A stretch of DNA of 36,574 bases, from positions 1 to 36,574 of the forward strand of contig JACPEK010000006.1 of NCBI GenBank assembly GCA_016183535.1. The letters are read 5' to 3'. This document shows positions 1 through 7,695 of this stretch, piece after piece. Source of the stretch: Candidatus Brennerbacteria bacterium (GTDB lineage Bacteria > Patescibacteriota > Minisyncoccia > UBA6257 > GWB1-50-10). Under the pieces are notes generated by a model. That model was not told the DNA's origin. It was given only the letters and a program-made list of their open reading frames with translations, and did no database searches. Position 1 is the first letter of the stretch; each line of letters opens with the position of its first letter. A program made the position numbers and the translations under genes.

Positions 1-1086
1 AAAGTCGGTAATTTTCTCCACGAAAGCGATTTTTTGGGAAAGCAAACTCTGTTTTTTGGCGGCGTATTCCTCTGTGGATAAAGCGTCGGCTAAATAGATG
101 TCGAGGAGTTTTTGAAGTTTTGTCTCAACTTGTGATAACTTCTCTTTTAAAACGCTAACCTCGCTTTGTGCGTCCTCTCGCGCTTTATCCTGCTCGTTAT
201 CCAACGCCGCTAAAACTTTTTCGGTGTCTTGGCTCGACAAAGAAACTTTTTGAAGATAGGAAGTGATTTGTTCTGTTAAAGATTCTTCGCGAAGATAATG
301 CTTTTCTTGGCAAGGGCCTTTCTTGCGAGTGCAGCGATAATAGTTATGGCCCTTTTGTCTTTCGGCGGTAATTGAACAACCGCATGAAGCGCATTTGAGA
401 AGTCCAAGAAAAGCAAAATTATTTTTGTGAGATTCCTGTACTTTCCCTCGTTTACTCATCACTTCTTGGCAGGTATCAAAAAGTTTCTTTGGAATTAACG
501 GCTCGTGCTTTCCCTCAAAAATTTCCCCTTTCCACTTCATCAAACCTAAGTAGAAAATATTTTGTAGATTTTTTTGAATGTTTGCAATAACTAATGGTTT
601 ACCAAGATTACCGACCAAACCATTTTCTTTGCACCAATTTGCGAGAGAGTGAAGCGTGTAGTTTCCGGTGGCGTACATTTCAAATATTTTGCGGACTTTC
701 GGAGCTTTCTGGCTATCAATATCAATTCCTCGCGTTTTAGCGTTGTTTAGATAGCCCACCGGAGCCCAGCCGGGCCATACACCATTTCGTATCTTTTGTC
801 GCAAACCTCTTTTCACATTCTCTCGCAAATTATCTACAAAATATTTACTTTGGCCGAATGCGATATTGAGCATAAATAGTCCTTGTGGTGTTGGTTCAAA
901 CCAGAAAGTCGGGAATTTGAGGGAACGAATCAAGCCGCGATCCACAAAATGAATTATCCTGCCTCCGTCCACGGAATTACGCGCGAGACGGTCAGGATGC
1001 CACGCAAGTATTCCGTCTGCTTTCCCAATCTCAAGAAATGACAGCATTTCCGCGAACTTCGTTCGCCCGGGCTCTTTTGCGTTCAT
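1..1086 (-). pseudogene. Large serine recombinase, N-terminally truncated; 3' end runs off the window
   Basis: Reverse-strand reading frame from ATG at 1086 is open to the window edge: MNAKEPGRTKFAEMLSFLEIGKADGILAWHPDRLARNSVDGGRIIHFVDRG...FGQSKYFVDNLRENVKRGLRQKIRNGVWPGWAPVGYLN...CASCGCSITAERQKGHNYYRCTRKKGPC (recombinase domain plus zinc ribbon). In-frame TAA at 1099-1101; the N-terminal segment with the catalytic Ser is absent. Confidence 0.88.
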
Positions 1087-1127
1087 ATTGTTGTTTGATT
1101 AAGGATTAAAAATTTTCTTCCCCCAAA

Positions 1128-1230
1128 ATGCGAAATCGTGAATTCGTTTTTACCCCCAAAATTGAATACAAACAAGTCGCCGAGCGAAGCGAGGCGAACC
1201 AAAACCGCTTGATTTTTCCTTTCTGGTGCA
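1128..1230 (+). pseudogene. Serine-recombinase C-terminal tail fragment (REFVFTPKIEYKQVAERSEANQNRLIFPFWC), opposite in orientation to the truncated recombinase
   Basis: Near-identical at DNA and protein level to 28068-28157 (RQFVFTPKIQYRLVAERSEANQNRLIFPFWC), where it continues an in-frame recombinase tail. Confidence 0.65.
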
Positions 1231-1314
1231 GTATTCTTGAATTAGTCCGAACGCATTTTGGCGAAAAAATTTCCCCGCGAAAAAATTCAGAATTTGCGGC
1301 GAAGCCGCACCGAT
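1224..1314 (+). repeat. 91-bp perfect inverted repeat, left copy
   Basis: TGGTGCAGTATTCTTGAATTAGTCC...GGCGAAGCCGCACCGAT is the exact reverse complement of 2306-2396. Confidence 0.95.
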
Positions 1315-1451
1315 CAAAACCGCCAAAGAGCCCGGAAAAACAATCGGCTCGAACCATGTTTTAGGAGAAAGCAGAAAAGAAAAAATTTTAATCCTTGAAT
1401 TCATAATATTTAGGTCACAAAACAGCAGGAATGCTGATTTTTTGTTTGGGC

Positions 1452-1480
1452 TTGACATACAGCCCGTAATATGCTATTCT
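1452..1480 (+). promoter_or_regulatory. Sigma70-like promoter for the 1574-1876 CDS
   Basis: TTGACA, 17-nt spacer, TATTCT. Confidence 0.75.
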
Positions 1481-1518
1481 TAACAGCATCGGAATCATGG
1501 TAAAAACCTTGTAAATCC

Positions 1519-1551
1519 GGTAACCCCGCCACGAGGGCATCGTGGTAACCC
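1519..1551 (+). promoter_or_regulatory. Structured 5' leader: hairpin CCACGA-gggca-TCGTGG flanked by GGTAACCC direct repeats
   Basis: Lies between the promoter and the RBS (aggaggcc) of the downstream CDS. Confidence 0.5.
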
Positions 1552-1573
1552 AGTACATTGACAGGAGGCCAAG

Positions 1574-1876
1574 ATGGCAAAGCTCAACATGGCGGTTTCG
1601 CACCGCCTCGCGCAGGACGAAGCACTCAAGCGCGTCAAGACGCTCCTCGGCGAGGTGAAAAGCCAGTTCGCTGACAAGATCACCGATCTGCGCGAGGAGT
1701 GGAACGGCAACACGGGAAAGTTCAGTTTCTCGGCGATGGGATTCTCCGTCTCCGGGACCCTGACCGTGAACCCGTCGGGGGTGGAACTCTCCGGAAATCT
1801 CCCTTTCGCGGCGTCGTTCTTCAAGGGGAAGATCGAATCCACGATTCGGGAGCGAGCGGAAACTCTGCTCGCCTGA
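1574..1876 (+). CDS. Small polyhydroxyalkanoic-acid-system (PHA_gran_rgn-like) family protein
   Basis: 100 aa, HRLAQDEALKRVKTLL...FSFSAMGFSVSGTLTVNPSGVELSGNLPFAASFFKGKIESTIRERAETLL; RBS AGGAGG; own promoter and terminator. Confidence 0.75.
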   Translation: MAKLNMAVSHRLAQDEALKRVKTLLGEVKSQFADKITDLREEWNGNTGKFSFSAMGFSVSGTLTVNPSGVELSGNLPFAASFFKGKIESTIRERAETLLA

Positions 1877-1898
1877 CGAGTCCTCGTCCTGTTCATCG

Positions 1899-1931
1899 AA
1901 GGGGTCCAGCGTTCGCGTTGGCCCCTTTTCA
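1899..1931 (+). terminator. Intrinsic terminator after the PHA_gran_rgn-like gene
   Basis: Hairpin AAGGGGtcca...ttggCCCCTTTT. Confidence 0.65.
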
Positions 1932-1968
1932 TTTGTAATAACATTGAATTTGTGATAATATTTTTCAT

Positions 1969-2262
1969 ATGGAACCTAAGGAAAAATTTGAAATTTCGGA
2001 AATGGAAAAGTTTTTGGAAAAGCATGAACTTCGTCATATTCATTCCGATGTTTTTGAAAGAATCATAACTTTGGTAATTGCCGCTTTAGGTTTAATCGCC
2101 GCCCTCGCGTGGGACGAAGCTCTAAGGCATATTTTTGAAAACCTATTCGGTGGCAAAGGAACTTTGTTGGAAGAAATTTCATATGCGGTAGTGATAACAA
2201 CTCTTGCGGCGTTTATTTCGGTGCATTTGGGAAAACTTTTTTCCAAACGCAAGCGGGAATAA
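1969..2262 (+). CDS. Small two-TM membrane protein, DUF5654-like
   Basis: 97 aa, ERIITLVIAALGLIAALAWDEALRHIFENLF...ISYAVVITTLAAFISVHLGKL. Confidence 0.65.
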   Translation: MEPKEKFEISEMEKFLEKHELRHIHSDVFERIITLVIAALGLIAALAWDEALRHIFENLFGGKGTLLEEISYAVVITTLAAFISVHLGKLFSKRKRE

Positions 2263-2305
2263 TCCAAATTTCTTAAATGCCGCCAAAGAAAAATTGGAAA
2301 TTGTT

Positions 2306-2396
2306 ATCGGTGCGGCTTCGCCGCAAATTCTGAATTTTTTCGCGGGGAAATTTTTTCGCCAAAATGCGTTCGGACTAATTCAAGAATACTGCACCA
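2306..2396 (-). repeat. 91-bp perfect inverted repeat, right copy
   Basis: Exact reverse complement of 1224-1314, checked base by base. Confidence 0.95.
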
Positions 2397-2433
2397 AAAT
2401 AAAAACACCCAATCGGGTGTTTTTATTTATCGT
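2397..2433. terminator. Bidirectional intrinsic terminator
   Basis: AAATAAAAACACCC-aatc-GGGTGTTTTTATTT. Confidence 0.75.
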
Positions 2434-2776
2434 CTTCCTCGCGCTCCTCGGAGATCTTCACCTCTTCCTCAAGCGACGCGAGACCTTTTCCGTTGCCATT
2501 TCCATTTGTGCCATTCTGTTTCAATTTTCTCATTTTCTCGCCGAGGGTGTTATCAAACTTCATAAGAAACACGCGGAGCGTCCGGACTACACGCTCGAAA
2601 AATACCACGAGTTCTTCGTCCGCACGCTCGAGATAGTGCATCACCCATTCTGGTAACATATGGCGTGGTCCCGGCGTAGGATCCGTCTCGTCGAGGCGCG
2701 GAAGGGTGCGCGCCACAAGGTAGAGGAGGGCGCCTCCGCTCACCACAAGTACCATCTGGAGAATAAACTCGGCCAT
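2423..2776 (-). CDS. Hypothetical protein with one N-terminal TM helix
   Basis: MAEFILQMVLVVSGGALLYLVARTLPRL..., acidic C-terminus; terminator downstream. Confidence 0.6.
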   Translation of the reverse strand: MAEFILQMVLVVSGGALLYLVARTLPRLDETDPTPGPRHMLPEWVMHYLERADEELVVFFERVVRTLRVFLMKFDNTLGEKMRKLKQNGTNGNGNGKGLASLEEEVKISEEREEDDK

Positions 2777-2802
2777 TTTGATTAGGAGTTAGGCTTTAGG
2801 CG

Positions 2803-3243
2803 CTAGAGAGAAAATCTCGAAAAGCGGGCGACTTGAATGTTCTCCCCCACCTTTGCCGCCACGCCCTTCACGAGCTGATCCACGGTCTTCGCGGAGTCCT
2901 TCATATATTCCTGGGCAAGAAGCGTCTCGGGCGAGTCGGGATCCATCGCCGCAATCTGCATAGAAAGTTCCTTCGCGAGATTTCTGAAATCATCCGTGCG
3001 GGCCACGAAATCCGTCTCACATCGAAGCTCGAGAAGCACTCCCACGCGATCCATGTGGACATACGAATAGATGAGCCCCGCACCGGTCGCGCGCTCCCCC
3101 TGCTTTGCCGCTTTTGCGAGACCGCGTTCGGCAATCAGTCGCTTCGCCTTTTCGTAATCACCGCCGGCGTCCGCAAGCGCGCGTTTACAATCCATCACGC
3201 CGGCACCGGTTTCCTCGCGAAGTTTTATGATACCGTCCTGCAT
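2803..3243 (-). CDS. tsf: Translation elongation factor Ts (short)
   Basis: MQDGIIKLREETGAGVMDCKRALADAGGDYEKAKRLIAERG...ELRCETDFVARTDDF; start trimmed from the ORF-track 3378 to Met at 3243. Confidence 0.95.
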   Translation of the reverse strand: MQDGIIKLREETGAGVMDCKRALADAGGDYEKAKRLIAERGLAKAAKQGERATGAGLIYSYVHMDRVGVLLELRCETDFVARTDDFRNLAKELSMQIAAMDPDSPETLLAQEYMKDSAKTVDQLVKGVAAKVGENIQVARFSRFSL

Positions 3244-3248
3244 ACGCC

Positions 3249-3986
3249 TTATGTGGCGGAAACGCCCGTCGGTACCTCCTTTTCTATTCGTTCCGCAACG
3301 GGCGCGAGCGCACGTGTGAGTTCCCCCATCACCCACTCGATACTCGATTTCGCGTGGTCGTTGGCAAAAATCGGACACTCTACCACGCCAGGATCATCGT
3401 CAGTGTCAATAATGCTAACCACCGGAATCTTCATTTTTTTTGCCTCGGCGACAGCGGTCCCGTGCACACGTGCGTCCACCACAAAGAGAAGATCGGGACG
3501 CTTTGTGAAATCTTCCAACCCGCGAAACGTCCGCGCCATTTTCCCCACCTCCACCTCGCGCTTGAGTTGCTCCTTTTTGGTATAGCGAGAGAATTCTTTC
3601 GCCGCGTGTTTTTCCTTCATATCGAGAAAGTGTTTCACACGCCCCGCGATGACGGAAAAATTTGTAAGCGTGCCGCCGAGCCAACGACCGGTGACAAAAG
3701 GAAATGAGAATCGTTCCGCAAAAGATTCGACGGCCGCGCGAGCCGAGGGGACAGTGCCTACCATGAGAATCATACCGCGTTTTTCGAGTATGCCCGCCAT
3801 AATCTCAATAGCTTTCGCCAAACCCGCGATCGTCGCCTCGGGATCGATGAGTTCGATTTCGTTCTTAGTTGCCCCAATATACGGGCGCATTTTCGGATGC
3901 GTTTTGGACTTTGTATGGCCAAAAAGCACCCCTAGTTTCGCCATCTCGAGGATTTTTTCTTCGTGCGTCGCGGCGGTGTCAGTCAT
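3249..3986 (-). CDS. rpsB: 30S ribosomal protein S2
   Basis: GVLFGHTKSKTHPKMRPYIGATKNEIELIDPEAT...RWLGGTLTNF...RPDLLFVVDARVHGTAVAEAKKMKIPVVSIIDTDDDP. Confidence 0.96.
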   Translation of the reverse strand: MTDTAATHEEKILEMAKLGVLFGHTKSKTHPKMRPYIGATKNEIELIDPEATIAGLAKAIEIMAGILEKRGMILMVGTVPSARAAVESFAERFSFPFVTGRWLGGTLTNFSVIAGRVKHFLDMKEKHAAKEFSRYTKKEQLKREVEVGKMARTFRGLEDFTKRPDLLFVVDARVHGTAVAEAKKMKIPVVSIIDTDDDPGVVECPIFANDHAKSSIEWVMGELTRALAPVAERIEKEVPTGVSAT

Positions 3987-4065
3987 AAAAAATCGCTACG
4001 CAAGTAGCGGTAGAAGTATAAGAGAAACGATCACGCTTGGCAAGTCATCTCACGCCTTAGCGAAA

Positions 4066-4707
4066 TTATGAGCGCCTTCCGTGTTTCGTCCTCCACTGCG
4101 AGATTTTTTTGTGGTCGCCACTTAAAAGAACTGGCGGCACCGACCATTTTAAAAACTTCGGTGGGCGAGTGTAGACCGGATACGAACCTTTCCGCTCTTC
4201 GAGCGACTCGCGTTTTCCCAACACTCCCGGGATATGGCGCGCAACCGCCTCGATGACCGCGAGCGCGGGGAGTTCGCCGCCTGCAAGCACGAAGTCACCC
4301 ATCGAGAGCTCCTCGTCCGCGAGGTGTTCCGCAACCCGCTCATCCACCCCCTCATAACGCCCCGCGATAAGGATAAGGCGATCATAGCGGGCGAGCCGTC
4401 GCGCGGTCTTTTGATTGAACGTTTTGCCGCGCGTGGAGAAAAGAATCACCCGAGTTTTGAGTTTTAAGTTTTGAGTTTTGGGTTTCTGAAGAGCGCGGTA
4501 AATCGGCTCCACCCGCATCACCATGCCGGGACCTCCGCCGAACGGCGTATCGTCTATTTTGTTATGCCGCATGCGCGAGAAAGCGCGCACATCAACTGCT
4601 TCCACGACAAGAAGTTTTTTCTTCGCGGCGCGGCCAAGCAGGGCCGCTTTCGCGTAATGTTCGACAAGTTGGGGAAAGGCGGTAAGAACGGAAAAGATCT
4701 TCATCAC
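4066..4707 (-). CDS. trmD: tRNA (guanine-N1)-methyltransferase TrmD
   Basis: DDTPFGGGPGMVMRVEPIYRAL...LIAGRYEGVDERVAEHLADEELSMGDFVLAGGELPALAVIEAVARHIPGVLG. Confidence 0.95.
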   Translation of the reverse strand: MMKIFSVLTAFPQLVEHYAKAALLGRAAKKKLLVVEAVDVRAFSRMRHNKIDDTPFGGGPGMVMRVEPIYRALQKPKTQNLKLKTRVILFSTRGKTFNQKTARRLARYDRLILIAGRYEGVDERVAEHLADEELSMGDFVLAGGELPALAVIEAVARHIPGVLGKRESLEERKGSYPVYTRPPKFLKWSVPPVLLSGDHKKISQWRTKHGRRS

Positions 4708-5018
4708 GCCTCGCTTGTTGTTTCTCCCGCAACAAAACGAGATGAGCGCACGCTCCCTTCCGGTTCCTCAATTTTCAAATTCACACGGGCGTTTTCTTTT
4801 ACGCCGACGATGCGCAGGAGGGAACGGATGGTCTTCGCGGTCGAACCCTGGCGACCCACTACCTGCCCCATGTCATGCGGATTCACCCTCAAGGTCAGCA
4901 ACACGCCACGGTCATCCACCTTTCTTTCCACCTTTACGTCTTCAGGATGATCCACGATGGACTTCACGAGAAACTCGAGAAATTCTCGGTCTTTTCGATT
5001 TACATCATTCATTGTCAT
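4704..5018 (-). CDS. khpA: KH-domain RNA-binding protein (KhpA-like)
   Basis: LVKSIVDHPEDVKVERK...VNPHDMGQVVGRQGSTAKTIRSLLRIVG; between rpsP and trmD. Confidence 0.88.
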   Translation of the reverse strand: MTMNDVNRKDREFLEFLVKSIVDHPEDVKVERKVDDRGVLLTLRVNPHDMGQVVGRQGSTAKTIRSLLRIVGVKENARVNLKIEEPEGSVRSSRFVAGETTSEA

Positions 5019-5043
5019 CTCGGCGGTGTCTTGGGTGGCCTTG

Positions 5044-5427
5044 TTACTGCGATGATGTCGTTTCCGGTTTGTTCTCTTCAGCGGGTTTCGCGATCGGCGC
5101 GGATACAGCCACCGACGCTTCTACTTTTTTATCCGTGGCGGCTTCAGTGGAAACGGACTGCTTAGACTTCCCATGCAAGGGAATTTTCTTTCCTCTCACC
5201 ACACCCGTTTTCACGAGCAGATTCCACGCGGTGGGGGTTGGTTGAGCGCCGACCGAAAGCCAATACGACGCGCGCACCGTGTCTACGCTACGCGTATTGG
5301 TTCGCGGGTTCACCCATCCGAGATCCTCGACGAATCTCCCTTGCACTTTCGAACGCTTCTCCGCCACCACCACGCGAAACGACGCCTGGTGCTTCTTGCC
5401 AATTCGTTTCAGTTTAATAGCCAACAT
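5044..5427 (-). CDS. rpsP: 30S ribosomal protein S16
   Basis: MLAIKLKRIGKKHQASFRVVVAEKRSKVQGRFVEDLGWVNPRTN. Confidence 0.93.
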   Translation of the reverse strand: MLAIKLKRIGKKHQASFRVVVAEKRSKVQGRFVEDLGWVNPRTNTRSVDTVRASYWLSVGAQPTPTAWNLLVKTGVVRGKKIPLHGKSKQSVSTEAATDKKVEASVAVSAPIAKPAEENKPETTSSQ

Positions 5428-5492
5428 GTAAGTAATTTGTAACCGGTAATTAATAATTAGTCAACTCTTCCATTCTTGGAAGTAATAAACAT

Positions 5493-5534
5493 CACCTCAC
5501 AACATTCTCACATTCTATAGAATGTTGTGAGGTG
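5493..5534 (-). terminator. 16-bp perfect stem-loop just 3' of smc (no clear U-tract)
   Basis: CACCTCACAACATTCT (5493-5508) pairs exactly with AGAATGTTGTGAGGTG (5519-5534). Confidence 0.5.
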
Positions 5535-5535
5535 T

Positions 5536-7695
5536 TCATCGCTCCAGCTTGAGCGAGAGCACCTTCGATATTCCGTCGTCTTCCATGGTAATACCATAGA
5601 GCGCGTCCGCGGCTTCCATGGTGGCACGATTGTGTGTCACGATAATGAACTGCGTTTTTTTCGCGAATTCCTTGACGAGCTCGGCAAACCGCGCCGCATT
5701 CACCTCGTCCAAGGGAGCGTCTATTTCATCCAAAACCAGAAAGGGCGGCGGCGACACCGCGATCAAGGCGAAGAGCGCGGCTAATGATACTAACGATTTC
5801 TCGCCGCCCGAAAGCATTTCCAAACTCGTGATTTTCTTCTTGGGGAGCGAAAGTTCTATTTCTACGCCCGCCGAGAGTTCGGGGTCTTCTTGCGACTCTT
5901 CCAAGACCGCTTCTCTCTCACCTCCCATAGGCGCGCCTTCCTCTTCTTCCTTCTTTGGCGCGGGTGGCTTCGTGAGCTTCAGGTACGCCTTACCGCCGCC
6001 GAACATAAGACGAAAATATGTATGGAACGAATCGTTCACCTCGCGGAACGCTTTTTTGAAATCGTTGTGTATCTTCTGATCCAAGTCGCGGATGAGTTTT
6101 TCGAGATCTCTCGTCGCCTTCGTCACGTCCTCATGTTCGCGCGAGAGGAAAGCGTAGCGGGTTTCCGCCTCGTCCGCCTCCTTTACAAGCGCCTGGTCTA
6201 TCTCCCCTATCGCCGCGAGTTCACCCCGCAAGCGGAGCGTTTTCCGTTCCGCGTCCTCGCCCGGCGCCTCCTTCGGCGCGGGAAGTTTTACAAGCTCGCC
6301 TCCGTCGCGTCCGGTCGCCGCCCATGCGTGCTGAAGCTCTTCCATCTGGAGCGAAAATCTTTCGCGCGCGAATGCTTTCTCTTCAAGCGCGCGCTCGAGC
6401 GCGCGGAGCTCGTTCTTTTTCATCTCGAGAATTTCTACCTGCGCGCGAAATGTCTCGGTCGCCGTGCGCTCAGCTTCGATAAACCTTTCCTCGTCCGCCT
6501 CGAGGGTTACGAAATCATTTTCAAGCGCCGCAAGTTCCTCACGAAGCGGGGTGAGGCGCGCGCTACGAGGCAAATCCTTCTTTTCTTTGTTTTCTAAAGT
6601 CTCTTCGATGCGCACGATCATTTCCTTCAACGCTTTTCGTATCGCCGGTAGGTCCTCGAGCGCGAGCATGCGCTTCGCGTCCTCCGCCGCCCGCGAAAGG
6701 AGCACACCGAGCTCGGCGGCGCTCTTTTCGCTTCGCGCCTCCTGTTTTGCTAAAAGTTCTTCCTCCACCTCGAACCGCGCGAGGTCGCGCTCGAGCGCGC
6801 GTCGGCGTTCGCCCACCGTCCGTTTTTTTTCCCGAAGCGCCTGGCGAGCCGCTTCGCTCAAGGAGTCCGCGGTAAACGAGCGGCGTTTATCTTCAAGTAT
6901 TCGTATCTCTTCCTCTTTCGCTTTTCGTTCCGCCGCGAATTTCGCGTGGGGCACTTCCGCTTCCGCGCTCGCGCGCGCGAGCGTGTGAAACCGTGCGCCG
7001 AAATACACGTCTTCGAGCGCTTTAAGCGTTCCTTCTATCTCGCTTCGGCGCTCGAAGCGGGACTTTTGTTTCCGGAGAAAGCGTACGTGCGGGGCAAGCT
7101 CTTCAAGCATCGCTTGTACCCTTTCCATATTCACGAGACTCGCCGCGAGCTGACGCTCCGCTTGCTCTTTTTTCAGCCGATACTCGCGGAGCCCGAGAAT
7201 CTCTTCAATCATCGCGCGCCGCTCACGAGGAGTCGAACGGACAAAGAGGTCGCCCTGCCCTTGCCCCACCATTGTGAGTCCGCGACTCCCGAGACGCGCG
7301 CGCGCGAGCATCGGAATCAAATCTTTAAGGCGCACCTCATCGCTGTTCATATAAAACGAGGAAGCTCCCGACCGATCCGTTTTCCGCTCAATAACCACCT
7401 CCGGCGCATCCACTGGAAAAAGGCGCGGATGATTCTTAAAAACAAGCGAAACGCGGGCGAAACCGGCCGCAGAGCGCTTCGGCGTACCGGCGAAAATCAA
7501 ATTTTCGAGCGCGCCTCCGCGGAGCTCGGAGGCGACTCGCTCCCCCAATACCCAGCGGAGCGCATCAATAACGTTCGACTTCCCGGATCCGTTCGGCCCT
7601 ACGATCGCCGTTACGCGAGAAGGAAATTCGAATACCGTCTTCGGCGCGAACGATTTAAAACCTTGAAGCTCGATGCGCTCGAGGAAATGATCCAT
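5536..7695 (-). CDS. smc: SMC-family chromosome segregation ATPase, unusually short (719 aa)
   Basis: Walker A GPNGSGKSN, signature LSGGEKSLVSLAALFALIAVSPPPFLVLDEIDAPLDE; coiled coil between; no visible hinge domain. Confidence 0.92.
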   Translation of the reverse strand: MDHFLERIELQGFKSFAPKTVFEFPSRVTAIVGPNGSGKSNVIDALRWVLGERVASELRGGALENLIFAGTPKRSAAGFARVSLVFKNHPRLFPVDAPEVVIERKTDRSGASSFYMNSDEVRLKDLIPMLARARLGSRGLTMVGQGQGDLFVRSTPRERRAMIEEILGLREYRLKKEQAERQLAASLVNMERVQAMLEELAPHVRFLRKQKSRFERRSEIEGTLKALEDVYFGARFHTLARASAEAEVPHAKFAAERKAKEEEIRILEDKRRSFTADSLSEAARQALREKKRTVGERRRALERDLARFEVEEELLAKQEARSEKSAAELGVLLSRAAEDAKRMLALEDLPAIRKALKEMIVRIEETLENKEKKDLPRSARLTPLREELAALENDFVTLEADEERFIEAERTATETFRAQVEILEMKKNELRALERALEEKAFARERFSLQMEELQHAWAATGRDGGELVKLPAPKEAPGEDAERKTLRLRGELAAIGEIDQALVKEADEAETRYAFLSREHEDVTKATRDLEKLIRDLDQKIHNDFKKAFREVNDSFHTYFRLMFGGGKAYLKLTKPPAPKKEEEEGAPMGGEREAVLEESQEDPELSAGVEIELSLPKKKITSLEMLSGGEKSLVSLAALFALIAVSPPPFLVLDEIDAPLDEVNAARFAELVKEFAKKTQFIIVTHNRATMEAADALYGITMEDDGISKVLSLKLER

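Noticed and set aside
1106-1458. Overlapping ORFs 1106..1357(-) and 1150..1458(-)
   Set aside because: They read through the recombinase-tail repeat and the 91-bp repeat on the antisense strand; no RBS or recognisable domain.
2204-2656. ORF 2204..2656(+), 150 aa
   Set aside because: Spans the end of the DUF5654-like gene, the 91-bp repeat, a terminator and the antisense of the 2423-2776 gene; not a plausible protein.
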